DNA from: Gammaproteobacteria bacterium
Lineage (GTDB): Bacteria; Pseudomonadota; Gammaproteobacteria; Xanthomonadales; Wenzhouxiangellaceae
Length of the DNA: 64,000 nucleotides
Direction of reading: 5' to 3'
Assembly: GCA_003567685.1 (NCBI GenBank)
Contig: PWYW01000028.1
Coordinates: forward strand, 1-64,000
A program made the position numbers and the translations under genes. The notes beneath the pieces were generated by a model, which did no database searches, had not been told where the DNA came from, and saw nothing but the letters and a program-made list of their open reading frames with translations. Below are positions 37,901 through 48,349 of the stretch, in pieces (within the stretch, counting starts at the first letter, position 1; every line of letters begins with the position of its first letter).

Positions 37901-39198
37901 GCGGCCATCAAGGCCTCGATGTCGGCGATTTCGCGCGGCACCGCATCGGTCAGGTTGTCCGGGCCGTTCCGGCCAACCCGAATGTCGTCTTCAATGCGAA
38001 CGCCAATGCCCCGGAATTCCTCGGGAATGTCGTCGTCGAAGCCGATGTAGAGGCCGGGCTCGACGGTAACCACCATGTTGGCTTCCAGCAGCCGTGACTC
38101 GCCTTCGATGCGGTAGTCGCCCACATCGTGTACGTCCAGGCCCAGCCAGTGGCCGGTCTTGTGCATGTAAAAGCGGCGGTATTCCTGGTTTTCGATCAGT
38201 GATTCGACCTCGCCGTCCAGCAGACCTAGCTCTACCAGGCCTTCGGTGAGTACCCGGACGGCCGTGGTGTGGAAGGCATCGTAGGGCTGGCCGACGCGCA
38301 CCTCGTCGATGGCGGCTTTCTGGGCGGCCAGCACCACCTCGTAAACGCGGCGCTGGGCCGGGCTGAAGCGCCCGCTGACCGGAAAGGTGCGGGAAATGTC
38401 AGCCGCGTAGTTCTGGTATTCGCCGCCGGCATCAATCAGCAGCAGGCCGTCGTCGGGCAGCGGCGCATTGTTTCGGATGTAATGGAGAACCAGCGCATTG
38501 CTGCCGCCGGCAACAATCGGCATATAGGCCGGTGTGCAGCCGTGACTCAGGTACTCATGCACCAATTCGGCGTGGATTTCGGCCTCGTTGCGACCGGGGC
38601 GGCACTGCTGCATGGCCCGGCGCATGGCAGCCGCCGAGATCCGGGCGGCCTTCTGCATGGTGCGGATTTCATCGCTGGATTTGATCAGCCGCTGCTCATG
38701 CAGCAGGTGCTCCAGCGAAATCAGTTCAGCCGGGCCGCGCTGGCCCTTGTTTTTCTCGCGCAGCCGGTTGCGCCAGCCAATGACACGCTGGTCGAATTGG
38801 GCATCCTTGCCGACCAGGCAGAAGACGCGATCCACGCCCTCCATCAGGCCGGGCAGGATGTCATCGAGATCGCTGATCGGGAAGGCGTCGTCCATGCCCA
38901 GCTGCTCGCGAGCCCCGTCCAGTCCCAGGCGCGGGCCGTCCCACTGTTCACGTTCCGGGTTCTTGGGGCGCAAAAAGAGCAGTTGTTCTCCGCTTTCCCG
39001 CCCGGGTGCCAGCACGAGCACGGCATCGGGTTCGTCGAGGCCGGTCAGGTAATGAAAGTCGCTGTCCTGGCGAAAGGGGTAGTGGCTGTCGCCATTGCGC
39101 AGCCGTTCGCCGGCCGAGGTCAGCAGGACGAGGCTGCCGTCACCGGTTTCGGTCATCAGCCGCTGGCGTCGTTGGGCAAACTCCTCGCGTGAAATCAT
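37897..39198 (-). CDS. pepP: Xaa-Pro aminopeptidase
   Basis: Aminopeptidase P N-terminus and metal-site motifs LLIDAGGEYQNYAADISRTFPVSG, HKTGHWLGLDVHDVG, VVTVEPGLYIGF. Confidence 0.95.
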   Translation of the reverse strand: MISREEFAQRRQRLMTETGDGSLVLLTSAGERLRNGDSHYPFRQDSDFHYLTGLDEPDAVLVLAPGRESGEQLLFLRPKNPEREQWDGPRLGLDGAREQLGMDDAFPISDLDDILPGLMEGVDRVFCLVGKDAQFDQRVIGWRNRLREKNKGQRGPAELISLEHLLHEQRLIKSSDEIRTMQKAARISAAAMRRAMQQCRPGRNEAEIHAELVHEYLSHGCTPAYMPIVAGGSNALVLHYIRNNAPLPDDGLLLIDAGGEYQNYAADISRTFPVSGRFSPAQRRVYEVVLAAQKAAIDEVRVGQPYDAFHTTAVRVLTEGLVELGLLDGEVESLIENQEYRRFYMHKTGHWLGLDVHDVGDYRIEGESRLLEANMVVTVEPGLYIGFDDDIPEEFRGIGVRIEDDIRVGRNGPDNLTDAVPREIADIEALMAA

Positions 39199-39725
39199 GC
39201 GTTTCTCAAACCTTCTTCACGCAACAGTAGAACGGCCACGCGAATGAATTCAGATAATTCCATGAAAGCCGATTCTTCGCCTTCCTGGTCGGCCTGATCA
39301 TCAGTGGCGGCGCGGGCGATTTGTTCAATCAGGCGCAGGGCGTCCTGGGCATCGTCGGAGCGAATCACCGCCTGGCCGGCACCAAAACCGGTGAGGAAAC
39401 CCGAGCACCAGCGCGCCATGCACTCGGTGCGCTCCTCCAGTGGCCGGTCTTCGGCCGGCAGCAGCGGCTGAAAAGCCAGCTCGGGCGACGCCAGTTCCTC
39501 TTTCAGTGCGCCCAGGGCCGGGCCGATTGCCTGGATGATGTCGTCAGAGCTCCATTCGCCTACCTGCAGTGCGGCCAGATGGGTGGCCAGTTCCTGTTCA
39601 TCCTGCCCGGGACGAGCGCAGAGCAGACCGACCACGATGGCATGCGTTTCAGCAATGCTGGCCGGCTGCTTGTCGGCGGCCAGGGCGAGTATCCAGGCCA
39701 GTTTGGATTCCTGTTGTGAGGGCAT
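39195..39725 (-). CDS. UPF0149/YgfB family protein
   Basis: HAIVVGLLCARPGQDEQELATHL...RWCSGFLTGFGAG; position upstream of pepP. Confidence 0.88.
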   Translation of the reverse strand: MPSQQESKLAWILALAADKQPASIAETHAIVVGLLCARPGQDEQELATHLAALQVGEWSSDDIIQAIGPALGALKEELASPELAFQPLLPAEDRPLEERTECMARWCSGFLTGFGAGQAVIRSDDAQDALRLIEQIARAATDDQADQEGEESAFMELSEFIRVAVLLLREEGLRNA

Positions 39726-39866
39726 GAGATTCCCTGATTGAAAGCATCCGAAATTTTAGCATCGACCAATGACAGCTTTGGGCGACGCGGGCCGCTTGTG
39801 AAGTGGTCACTGGAAGTTCTATGATTAAGGCCCTGTAATCTCAACAGATCACACCGTGGACCGCCA

Positions 39867-40091
39867 ATGAAGCACATTCAGCAGCTCAGCGCAGACCTTG
39901 ACCGTATCGAGCAGCACATGGCCCGCCTTTCGGAACGCGTGGTGCGGCTGGAGGAAGAAAATCGCTCGCTCAAGATGCGTCAGGAAAGCCTGGTCAGCGA
40001 GCGAGCCGGGCTGGTCCAGCGGAACGAAGAGGCCCGCTCCCGGGTCGAAGCCATGATCGAGCGCCTGAAGGCGCTGGAAAACGCAGGCTAA
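39867..40091 (+). CDS. Small coiled-coil protein (TIGR02449-like)
   Basis: MKHIQQLSADLDRIEQHMARLSERVVRLEEENRSLKMRQESL; immediately upstream of zapA. Confidence 0.8.
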   Translation: MKHIQQLSADLDRIEQHMARLSERVVRLEEENRSLKMRQESLVSERAGLVQRNEEARSRVEAMIERLKALENAG

Positions 40092-40100
40092 AGGCAGACA

Positions 40101-40394
40101 ATGAGTCAGAATGAACCCGTGACCGTTCGAATTCTCGAGCGGGAATATCGTGTGATGTGCGCGCCGGAGCAGCGCCGTGACCTGATGGAATCTGCGCTGC
40201 TGCTCGACCAGCAGATGCGCGAAATCCGAGACGGTGGTCGTATTTCGTCGATGGACAAGATCGCCGTCATGAGCGCGCTCAATCTGGCTGAAGAGGTGAT
40301 CCAGCTGCGACAGGCCCTGCAGGCCCGTGAGGCGATGGATGCCCGTCTGCGCAAGATGGCGGCTTCGCTTGAAGCTTCACAGCCAGAGGAATAG
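40101..40394 (+). CDS. zapA: Cell division protein ZapA
   Basis: VTVRILEREYRVMCAPEQRRDLMESALLLDQQMREIRDGGRISSMDKIAVMSALNLAEEV. Confidence 0.92.
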   Translation: MSQNEPVTVRILEREYRVMCAPEQRRDLMESALLLDQQMREIRDGGRISSMDKIAVMSALNLAEEVIQLRQALQAREAMDARLRKMAASLEASQPEE

Positions 40395-40406
40395 ACTGTC
40401 CGTACG

Positions 40407-40596
40407 GCGCTCTCTGCGGTGTTCGCCAGCAGGAAAGTAATATGCCTTGTCCCTAATTACCGACCTTGGGACGGCGCCTTCCGACGCTGGTGTGCCCGTT
40501 CGCTTATGGCGAACTCGCCTGAAGGCTCGGAGAGCTGACCCACCTGAACCCATGGTTCAAGGTCACCGACCTGCAGCGGCACAGGTGGAGAGCGCC
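40407..40596 (+). ncRNA. ssrS: 6S RNA
   Basis: Between zapA and fau as in gammaproteobacteria; terminal helix GGCGCTCTC (40407-40415)/GAGAGCGCC (40588-40596); 3' part CACCTGAACCCATGGTTCAAGGTCACCGACCTGCAGCGGCA aligns with E. coli 6S RNA. Confidence 0.92.
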
Positions 40597-40625
40597 CCTC
40601 TTTCCTCTTTCCAAAACCCACACCC

Positions 40626-41255
40626 ATGACCGAGGATTCCGGAACAGACTCGCGGCTGCAGCAGACCGCACAGCGCCGCAAGCAGGCGCTCAGGGAATCC
40701 CTGCTGAGTGAGCGACAGGCGCTGTCTGCCGGTCGTCAACGCCAGCTCAATCGCCAGCTTTGCGCGCACCTGCTGCGGTTCCTGACCGACGGTGACTGGG
40801 TCAACCTGGCGGCTTTTGTTGCCTTTCGCGGCGAGCCTGACCTGATGCCTGCGCTCGAGGTGCTGCACCAGGCCGGACGCCGCATCCATCTGCCGGAAGT
40901 GGGCGAGGACAGGTCGATGCAGTTCCGGCGCTGGCAGCCGGGCTGTTCGATGCGCCAAAACCGCTTTGGTATTCCGGAACCTACCGAGGGTGGCTACCTG
41001 GCGGCCGAGTCGCTGGATCTGGTGCTGATGCCCTTGCTGGCCTTTGCCCCGGGGGGTGGACGACTGGGGATGGGGGCCGGATTTTATGACCGGGCGTTTG
41101 CCTTCAGGCTTGATAACTCCGGCAGAGGCCCGGCACTGGTTGGGACGGCTTTCAGTTTCCAGCAAGTTGACAGTTTGCCGCTGGATTCCTGGGACGTGCC
41201 GCTGGATGGCGTGCTGACCGAACGTGGCTTCCATCCCTTCAGCGACTCGCTTTGA
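40626..41255 (+). CDS. fau: 5-formyltetrahydrofolate cyclo-ligase
   Basis: RKQALRESLLSERQALS...MPLLAFAPGGGRLGMGAGFYDRAF. Confidence 0.92.
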   Translation: MTEDSGTDSRLQQTAQRRKQALRESLLSERQALSAGRQRQLNRQLCAHLLRFLTDGDWVNLAAFVAFRGEPDLMPALEVLHQAGRRIHLPEVGEDRSMQFRRWQPGCSMRQNRFGIPEPTEGGYLAAESLDLVLMPLLAFAPGGGRLGMGAGFYDRAFAFRLDNSGRGPALVGTAFSFQQVDSLPLDSWDVPLDGVLTERGFHPFSDSL

Positions 41256-41320
41256 GTTTTTCGAAGGCGCCCCCATCAGCTTGCTAAACTAGCGCTCCTG
41301 TTTCAAACGCTGGAAGCGCC

Positions 41321-41788
41321 GTGAATTATTGGCTGATGAAGTCCGAACCGGATGTGTTCGGCATTGACGACCTGGCCAACCGGCCTGATCAGACCGAGCC
41401 CTGGGATGGCGTGCGCAATTACCAGGCGCGTAATTTCATGCGGGATGACATGAAAGTCGGTGATTTGATCTTTTTCTACCATTCCAACTGCAAGGTGCCG
41501 GGTATCGTCGGCATTGCCGAGGTGGCCAGTGAGCCGTATCCCGACCGCTGGCAGTTTGATCCGGACTCCAAATACTACGACCCGAAGAGCGACCCCGACA
41601 ACCCGCGCTGGATTCTGGTGGACGTCCGCTACAAGCGCCACCTGGACCGCATTCTGTCGCTGGCCGAAGTCAAGGAGCACGCCGAGGCGCTGGGTGATTT
41701 CGCGCTGGTTCGCAAGGGCAACCGTTTGTCGATCATGCCGGTTAGTGCAGAGCAGTGGGACTACCTGCTGGGGCTGGAGAAGTCATGA
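41321..41788 (+). CDS. EVE domain-containing protein
   Basis: [55 protein letters not shown]. Confidence 0.93.
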   Translation: MNYWLMKSEPDVFGIDDLANRPDQTEPWDGVRNYQARNFMRDDMKVGDLIFFYHSNCKVPGIVGIAEVASEPYPDRWQFDPDSKYYDPKSDPDNPRWILVDVRYKRHLDRILSLAEVKEHAEALGDFALVRKGNRLSIMPVSAEQWDYLLGLEKS

Positions 41789-42438
41789 GCCAGCAGCGCC
41801 TGAAGATCGAAGCAGCCAAGGCAGCACTCAAGTACGTCGAGCCGGGCATGGTGCTGGGCGTTGGAACCGGCAGCACGGTCAATGCCTTCATTGACGAGCT
41901 GGAAGCCTCTGGTATTCGCCTGGAGGCGGCGGTGTCCTCGTCGGAAGCCACTACCGAGCGGCTCGAGGCGATTGGTGTGGAGATGCGTGAGCTCAACCAC
42001 TGTGGTGATCTGGAGCTTTACATTGACGGCGCCGACGAAGTCGACGACCACAAGCGGCTGATCAAGGGTGGGGGTGGCGCACTGACCCGCGAAAAGATCA
42101 TCGCGGCGGCCAGCCGCCAGTTTGTCTGCATCGTTGACGAATCGAAGTGTCGCCCGCTGCTGGGCGAGTTTCCCCTGCCGGTTGAGGTCATACCGATGGC
42201 GCGCGCCTATGTATCGCGCCAGCTTACCCGGCTGGGTGGCCGGGCTTCCTTGCGCGAGGATTTTGTTACCGACAACGGCAACCTGATTCTCGACGTGCGC
42301 AATCTCGACCTGATCAACCCGGTCAGGATGGAGCGCGATATCAACCAGATTGCCGGCGTGGTGACCTGCGGCCTGTTTGCCGCGCGCGCCGCTGACGTGG
42401 TGCTGGTGGCCAGCGAAAGCGGCATCAAGACCCGTTGA
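41785..42438 (+). CDS. rpiA: Ribose-5-phosphate isomerase A
   Basis: [15 protein letters not shown]...SSEATTERL...[25 protein letters not shown]. Confidence 0.97.
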   Translation: MSQQRLKIEAAKAALKYVEPGMVLGVGTGSTVNAFIDELEASGIRLEAAVSSSEATTERLEAIGVEMRELNHCGDLELYIDGADEVDDHKRLIKGGGGALTREKIIAAASRQFVCIVDESKCRPLLGEFPLPVEVIPMARAYVSRQLTRLGGRASLREDFVTDNGNLILDVRNLDLINPVRMERDINQIAGVVTCGLFAARAADVVLVASESGIKTR

Positions 42439-43463
42439 TGACGGCCGAAGCGATCCACTCCGCGCCAGCAACCTCGATGGCGGGCGCTGCTGAGCAGGCT
42501 GCCGACATTCACGCCTGTCCGATCAGCGTGGCGCCGATGATGGACTGGACCGATCGCCACTGCCGGTTTTTCCATCGGCTGCTGCACCCGAAGGCCGTGC
42601 TGTACACCGAGATGGTCACCACGGGCGCCATTATCCATGGCGATCAGAACCGTTTTCTGGCCTTTGATCCGGCTGAGCACCCGCTTGCCTTGCAGCTGGG
42701 TGGAAGTGACCCGGAGGAGCTGGCCCGTGCCTGTGACATTGCCAATGCCTATGGCTATGACGAAATCAACCTGAATGTCGGTTGCCCGTCGGATCGCGTC
42801 CAGAAGGGTCGCTTCGGCGCTTGCCTGATGAAAGAGCCTGCGCTGGTGGCCGAATGCATGCGGGCCATGGCCGAGGCCAGCCAGGCGCCGGTCACCGTCA
42901 AAACCCGGATTGGCGTCGACGATCTGGACAGCGAGGCCTTCCTGCACGAGTTCATTGACACCGTTGCCCAGGCCGGGGTCGAGCGGTTTATCATCCATGC
43001 TCGCAAGGCCTGGCTGTCCGGTCTCAGCCCGAAGGAGAACCGCGAGGTGCCGCCGCTTGACTATCCGCGAGTGGTGGCGCTCAGGCAGCGGTTTCCGGGG
43101 CTTAAGTTCATTCTCAACGGCGGCCTGACCGACGCCAGCGACAGCCTCGCCTGGCTGGACCGGGTGGATGGGATCATGCTCGGACGGGCGGCTTACCAGA
43201 ACCCGTGGACCCTGGCCGAACTGGCCGACGCCGATGGTGTTGATCGCCCGGCCAGCCGTCGTGCCGTGGTGGTTGCCATGGCCGACTACGCCGACCGCCA
43301 CATCGCGGCCGGCGGCCAGCTCAAGCACGTTGCCCGCCATATGCTGGGGCTGTTCCACGGCCAGCCCGGGGCGCGAAGCTGGCGTCAGCGGCTCAGCCAG
43401 GAAATGCATCTGTCGTCTGCCGGTCCGGAACTGCTGTTGGGGGCCTGTCCGGAGCCCGCCTGA
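42435..43463 (+). CDS. dusA: tRNA-dihydrouridine synthase A
   Basis: [60 protein letters not shown]. Confidence 0.95.
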   Translation: MMTAEAIHSAPATSMAGAAEQAADIHACPISVAPMMDWTDRHCRFFHRLLHPKAVLYTEMVTTGAIIHGDQNRFLAFDPAEHPLALQLGGSDPEELARACDIANAYGYDEINLNVGCPSDRVQKGRFGACLMKEPALVAECMRAMAEASQAPVTVKTRIGVDDLDSEAFLHEFIDTVAQAGVERFIIHARKAWLSGLSPKENREVPPLDYPRVVALRQRFPGLKFILNGGLTDASDSLAWLDRVDGIMLGRAAYQNPWTLAELADADGVDRPASRRAVVVAMADYADRHIAAGGQLKHVARHMLGLFHGQPGARSWRQRLSQEMHLSSAGPELLLGACPEPA

Positions 43464-43518
43464 AGTACACTCCCGCTTCCTGGAAACCCATTGCGTATTT
43501 TTGTCGGAGTGCTCGGCC

Positions 43519-44439
43519 TTGATCGTCAAAACCCCTGAAGATTTCCGTCGCCAGATCAAGGCTGGCTGGTTGAACAACGACAGCCCGGCGGTGCCGCGCG
43601 CCGTCTTCCTGGTTGAGCCCAGCGGCTTTCGATTGTCCGAGCAGTCGGCCCGCGATAACGTCTATATGGATCTGAGCGTCAGCGTCGACCCGGCCCGTGC
43701 GCTCGACCAGCATCGCCAGCTGACCGAACGCATTGCCGCCTGCGACATTCCGGTCGTCCGTTTCCCCGGTCACGCCAGCACGCCCGATGATTTGTTCCCC
43801 AACAACGTGTTTGCCACCATTCCGGGGCGCTGCATCATTGGCCGCATGCTGCATCCTGAGCGCCAGCTTGAAGCCCGGCGTCGCGATATCCGCGGGTTTT
43901 TCAGCGATCTGCTGCACTATCAGACGGTGGATCTGTCCACCGACGACAAGCTGGTGGCCGAGTTGACGGGTGCCCTGATCGTAGATCGATCCCACCGAAT
44001 TGGCTACTGCGGTCTCAGTCAACGGGTTGACCGGGCGGGCAGCGGGGCCATGCACCGCGCCTTCGATCTGGCGCTGACCTTTGAGTTCGAGCTCAAACCC
44101 AGTGAATATCACACCAACGTGGTGATGTCGGTGCTGGCCTCGCGCGCGCTGGTCATCTGCCCGGATGCATTCGTTGACCCGGCCGTGCCCGAGGCCATCG
44201 CCGAGGCCTATCCCGGCCACGTGCTCACCATCAGCCAGGCCGAGAAGGAGGCCTTCGCCGGCAACTGCATCGCGTTGACCCACAAGGACCTGTTCATAAG
44301 CCAGACGGCCGTGGACGCGCTGTCATCGGCCAGCCTCGATCGACTGCAGGCTTGGGGCTTCGAAGTGCACGGCGTGGCGCTGGATGAAATCGAGAAGGCC
44401 GGCGGCAGCCTGCGCTGCTGCGTGGCCGAGATTTTTTGA
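43519..44439 (+). CDS. Amidinotransferase / arginine deiminase-related (citrulline utilisation type) protein
   Basis: FPGHASTPDDLFPNNVFATIPG; EYHTNVVMSVLASRALVICPDAF; FAGNCIAL. Start codon uncertain. Confidence 0.75.
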   Translation: MIVKTPEDFRRQIKAGWLNNDSPAVPRAVFLVEPSGFRLSEQSARDNVYMDLSVSVDPARALDQHRQLTERIAACDIPVVRFPGHASTPDDLFPNNVFATIPGRCIIGRMLHPERQLEARRRDIRGFFSDLLHYQTVDLSTDDKLVAELTGALIVDRSHRIGYCGLSQRVDRAGSGAMHRAFDLALTFEFELKPSEYHTNVVMSVLASRALVICPDAFVDPAVPEAIAEAYPGHVLTISQAEKEAFAGNCIALTHKDLFISQTAVDALSSASLDRLQAWGFEVHGVALDEIEKAGGSLRCCVAEIF

Positions 44440-44490
44440 TTCCGACCGCCAATTCATGCGCGGTTTAGCTAGAAGCCCTACACTAGGCCC

Positions 44491-44748
44491 ATGTCAAGCT
44501 GGAGTGAAAATCGCGTGTTCAGGATGCTGCGTTCATTAGTGATCGCCGGAGTGTTGTCCCTGTCGATGGTGGCATCGGCCTGGGCGATCAGCCTGCAGGA
44601 GGCCGCCGAACGCGTTGCACGCCAGCACAATGCCCAGGTGGTTTCCGCCCACACCATCGAGCGCGATGGTCGGCGCATCCATGTCATTCGCATTCTGACC
44701 CGGGACGGCGTGGTACGGACCATCCGCGTACCGGCCGACGGTCGCTAA
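44491..44748 (+). CDS. PepSY-like small exported protein
   Basis: Signal peptide then ISLQEAAERVARQHNAQVVSAHTIERDGRRIHVIRILTRDGVVRTIRVPADGR; next to a two-component system. Confidence 0.75.
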   Translation: MSSWSENRVFRMLRSLVIAGVLSLSMVASAWAISLQEAAERVARQHNAQVVSAHTIERDGRRIHVIRILTRDGVVRTIRVPADGR

Positions 44749-44763
44749 CAGGACGCCTTCGCC

Positions 44764-45447
44764 ATGCGCATTCTGGTCGTTGAAGATGAAACCGAATTGC
44801 GCGAGCTGCTGGGTCGCGCCCTAAAGCGCCAGGGTTATGCCGTGGATTTGTGCGCCGACGGAGATGATGGGCTGTTCTATGCCACCGAGTACCCCGTTGA
44901 CTTGGCCATCATTGATCTCGGCCTGCCGGGGCAGAGTGGCCTGGACATCCTGCGTGCCGCGCGCCAGGCCGATCGGCGCTACCCGGTACTGATTCTCACC
45001 GCCCGAAGCGACTGGCAGGACAAGGTCGAAGCCCTCGAACTCGGCGCCGATGATTACCTGACCAAACCGTTCCGGATAGAGGAACTGATGGCCCGTGTTC
45101 AGGCGCTGCTGCGAAGGGCAGCCGGTCATGCCAGCTCCGAACTGGTTTTCGGCCCGCTCAAGATCAATCTTTCCAGCCAGGACGTGCTGCTGGCCGAGGA
45201 GCCGCTGGAACTCACGAGCTTCGAGTACAAGCTGCTGGAATACTTCGTGCTGCATCCCGACCAGGTCGTCTCCAAGATGACCTTGAATGAGCATCTGTAC
45301 GACGTGGACGCCGACCCGGACAGCAATGTCATCGAGGTGATCATCGGGCGCCTGCGACGCAAGCTGGCGGTTGCCGACGACTGGCAGCCGATCGAAACCC
45401 TGCGCGGTCGTGGCTATCGTTTTCGAGCCGAGCCGACCAGCGCCTGA
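44764..45447 (+). CDS. OmpR-family response regulator (PhoP/QseB-like)
   Basis: MRILVVEDETELRELLGRALK...DLAIIDLGLPGQSGLDILR...LILTARSDWQDKVEALELGADDYLTKPF; winged-helix C-terminus. Confidence 0.93.
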   Translation: MRILVVEDETELRELLGRALKRQGYAVDLCADGDDGLFYATEYPVDLAIIDLGLPGQSGLDILRAARQADRRYPVLILTARSDWQDKVEALELGADDYLTKPFRIEELMARVQALLRRAAGHASSELVFGPLKINLSSQDVLLAEEPLELTSFEYKLLEYFVLHPDQVVSKMTLNEHLYDVDADPDSNVIEVIIGRLRRKLAVADDWQPIETLRGRGYRFRAEPTSA

Positions 45448-45452
45448 TCCCG

Positions 45453-46820
45453 GTGGACCGGCGAGCCGCCACCAGCCCATCACTGTTGCTTCAGCTTCTG
45501 CTGGGCGCCGGTCTGGCGCTGCTCCTGGCGCTCAGTCTGATTGCCCTGGCCGTGGATCGCGGCTTTCGCGCCTCGGCCGAGTCGGCCCTCGAAGAGCGCC
45601 TTCGTTCAGTGACATTCCTCGTGCTGTCATCCATCGAAATTGGTCCCGAGGGTGAGCCGCTGATGCCGGAAGAACTGGCCGAGCCGCAGCTTCAGCAACC
45701 TGGCTCCAGCCTGCACGCCGGTGCCATGACGCCTGCCGGTGCCTGGACCTCACCTTCGCTGGTGGGCGTGGTAGAACAGCCTCGGGCGCGCCTGATCGAG
45801 CGCGGCGAAACCCTGTTCCGCGGCCCGGATACCGATGCCAATTGGTATGTCTACGCCATTGGACTGGGCTGGGAGCAGCCCGGAGGTGACATTGTTGACC
45901 TGACGATTTGGGCGGCCGAACATCCCGACCGATTTCGCGCGACTGTGTCTGGTTTTCGCGGTGACCTGTATCGCTGGATGATGTTGGCTGCGCTGCTGGT
46001 TGTTCTGGCGCAGTTTGCCATCCTGCTGTTGTTGCTTCGCCCGCTGCGCCGGGTTGCCCGCGAGGTTCGCGAAATCGAGGCTGGTCAGCGTGACCAGTTG
46101 TTGGGGCCCTATCCGCGTGAGCTGCAACCGCTGACGGCCAACCTGAACGCGCTGATGGCAACCGAGCGAGAAAATGCTACCCGCTATCGCCGCGCCCTGG
46201 GAGACCTGGCGCACGCCTTGAAAACACCGCTGGCGGTGATGCGAAGCCGGCTTGAAGAGGGCGAATCGCTGGACCCGGAGTCGCTTGACGAGGCGCTGGA
46301 TGACATGGACCTGTTGATTCGACGTCAGCTTGAGCGAGCCGCGCGGTCGACGCGCCGGACGCTGGGGCAACCCATCCAGGTTCTGCCATTGATTGAGCGG
46401 CTGGCCCACTCGATTGGCCGTCTTTATGCCGCCGATGGGGTAGATATCAAGGTGGTTGGCAGTGACCGACTGACTACCCGCATGGACCAGCGCGATCTGC
46501 TTGAACTGTGCGGCAACCTGGTCGATAACGCGGCTAAATACGGGGCGGGATGCGTCGAAATCCGTCTTCGAGCCGGCGAGCCCGGCAATTTGTCCCCCGG
46601 TCTGGAAATCGAGGTCGAAGACAACGGCCCGGGTATTCCGGCGGATCGATTCGATAGGCTTTTGCAGCGCGGCATGCGCGACGACCAGCGGCGCGAGGGG
46701 CAAGGCTTGGGTCTGGCCATTGCCCAACAGCTGGTTGAATCTTACGCCGGCCGCCTGGACTTGCTCGAGCCCGGGCAGATGGGTGGCTGCCGCCTGCGAA
46801 TCCTCCTGCCACCCAGGTAG
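45453..46820 (+). CDS. Sensor histidine kinase (PhoQ-like)
   Basis: Two TM segments; LGDLAHALKTPLAVMRS H-box; VDNAAKYG N-box; DNGPGIP. Confidence 0.93.
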   Translation: MDRRAATSPSLLLQLLLGAGLALLLALSLIALAVDRGFRASAESALEERLRSVTFLVLSSIEIGPEGEPLMPEELAEPQLQQPGSSLHAGAMTPAGAWTSPSLVGVVEQPRARLIERGETLFRGPDTDANWYVYAIGLGWEQPGGDIVDLTIWAAEHPDRFRATVSGFRGDLYRWMMLAALLVVLAQFAILLLLLRPLRRVAREVREIEAGQRDQLLGPYPRELQPLTANLNALMATERENATRYRRALGDLAHALKTPLAVMRSRLEEGESLDPESLDEALDDMDLLIRRQLERAARSTRRTLGQPIQVLPLIERLAHSIGRLYAADGVDIKVVGSDRLTTRMDQRDLLELCGNLVDNAAKYGAGCVEIRLRAGEPGNLSPGLEIEVEDNGPGIPADRFDRLLQRGMRDDQRREGQGLGLAIAQQLVESYAGRLDLLEPGQMGGCRLRILLPPR

Positions 46821-46859
46821 CCGTTACACTATCGGCTCTTTTTCGACCCGTTCTGTTTC

Positions 46860-47666
46860 ATGCCCACTGACCAACTTGGACGACTGCTTGAGATCATGGC
46901 GCGCCTTCGCGACCCGGAGACCGGCTGCCCATGGGATGTCGAGCAGACGTTTTCGACCATCGCGCCTTACACCATTGAAGAGGCCTACGAGGTCGCCGAT
47001 GCCATCGAGCGAGGCGAACACGGTGACCTTCGAGATGAGCTGGGCGATTTGTTGTTCCAGGTCGTCTTTCATGCCCGCATGGCCGAAGAGCAGAGCTTGT
47101 TCGATTTCAACGAGGTGGCCAGGAGTATCTCGGACAAGATGGAACGCCGACACCCGCACGTGTTTGGTGATGCCGATATCCGGGATGCCGAGGCCCAGAC
47201 GCGTAACTGGGAAGCGATCAAGCAGGCCGAACGCAAAGCCCGGGGTGCCGAGGACAGCAGTATCCTGGCCGATGTGTCGACCGGTCTGCCGCCGATCAAG
47301 CGGGCGATGAAGCTGCAGGCTCGGGCGGCCACGGTTGGTTTCGACTGGCCGGAAGCGGTTCGGGTGCTGGAAAAATTCCGCGAAGAGGCCGATGAGCTGG
47401 CTGAAGCCATTGAAAGTGGCGACCAGAATCACATTGAAGAGGAATTCGGCGATCTGATGCTGGTCATGAGTAACCTGGCGCGCAAGCTTTCGGTGGACCC
47501 GGAACGGGCCATGCGCCGCGGCAACGCCAAGTTCGAGCGGCGTTTCCGCGCCATGGAAGCGCTGGCCCGGAAAAAGGGGCTGTCGCTGGAAGCGCTGGAT
47601 CTGGATGGGCAGGAAGCCCTTTATCAGGAAGTCAAACGGGCCCAGGCGGCCGAAGAGGACGCATGA
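46860..47666 (+). CDS. mazG: Nucleoside triphosphate pyrophosphohydrolase
   Basis: MARLRDPETGCPWDVEQTFSTIAPYTIEEAYEVADAIE...ELGDLLFQVVFHARMA. Confidence 0.95.
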   Translation: MPTDQLGRLLEIMARLRDPETGCPWDVEQTFSTIAPYTIEEAYEVADAIERGEHGDLRDELGDLLFQVVFHARMAEEQSLFDFNEVARSISDKMERRHPHVFGDADIRDAEAQTRNWEAIKQAERKARGAEDSSILADVSTGLPPIKRAMKLQARAATVGFDWPEAVRVLEKFREEADELAEAIESGDQNHIEEEFGDLMLVMSNLARKLSVDPERAMRRGNAKFERRFRAMEALARKKGLSLEALDLDGQEALYQEVKRAQAAEEDA

Positions 47667-47808
47667 CTCAAGTCATCATGTCGAGCCATCGAATGGCGTT
47701 TGCCGGCCAGGCCGACAAGAACCCCGAGAAGATGCTGCATGCTTTACCGGCTGGCATGGCGGATGACAATCTCCTGGCGGGATTGAACCGCCTTCAGAGG
47801 CGCGTTGC

Positions 47809-48186
47809 ATGATCAGGGTCATTGCGGCCTTGTTCTGTCTTTGGCCTACACTTTCACTGGCCGAACCCCTGACGACAGCGGAGGGCCTTCGAGTGGAAAG
47901 TCTTAGCCGGGTGGCTGTCGAAGGGCTTGCCGAGCAATCGCCCTTTCTACTGTTGGACGTGGCAGGCCGTGACCCTTTCCTGGTGCCCGAAGAGGGGCCT
48001 CTGCCGGTTTCGAATGGCGTTGAAGTGAGCGTGACGTACCGTCCGGCTGTCGAGCCGGGTGAGCTGGACCGGGCTTGTCAGATTGTCGTTACGGCCGTTT
48101 GGCTGGAGCGAGACGGCGAGGAACATCGGCAGGCAGCCAGTCAGCCCTTTCAGGTTCTGGACAGCGACGCCGCTGAGTGTCATTGA
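47809..48186 (+). CDS. Hypothetical exported protein
   Basis: Signal peptide MIRVIAALFCLWPTLSLA; no family recognised. Confidence 0.6.
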   Translation: MIRVIAALFCLWPTLSLAEPLTTAEGLRVESLSRVAVEGLAEQSPFLLLDVAGRDPFLVPEEGPLPVSNGVEVSVTYRPAVEPGELDRACQIVVTAVWLERDGEEHRQAASQPFQVLDSDAAECH

Positions 48187-48212
48187 AGCGGCTTGAATCA
48201 AGCGCAAACGCA

Positions 48213-48240
48213 TTGCGCCCGGGTTGAAAAACGCTATAAT
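48213..48240 (+). promoter_or_regulatory. tRNA-Lys promoter
   Basis: TTGCGC (48213-48218), 16-nt spacer, TATAAT (48235-48240), 19 nt upstream of the tRNA. Confidence 0.6.
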
Positions 48241-48259
48241 AGCGGGCTTGGAAATTTGC

Positions 48260-48334
48260 GGGCCGTTAGCTCAGTGGTAGAGCAGGAGGCTTTTAACCTC
48301 TTGGTCGAAGGTTCGAATCCTTCACGGCCCACCA
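48260..48334 (+). tRNA. tRNA-Lys (UUU), CCA encoded
   Basis: GGGCCGTTAGCTCAGTGGTAGAGC...anticodon loop CTTTTAA...GGTTCGAATCC...ACGGCCCACCA; acceptor stem pairs. Confidence 0.97.
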
Positions 48335-48349
48335 TTCCTTCCGCTTTCC

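Noticed and set aside
42207-43577. 456-aa minus-strand ORF
   Set aside because: Antisense to rpiA/dusA, whose products are clear.
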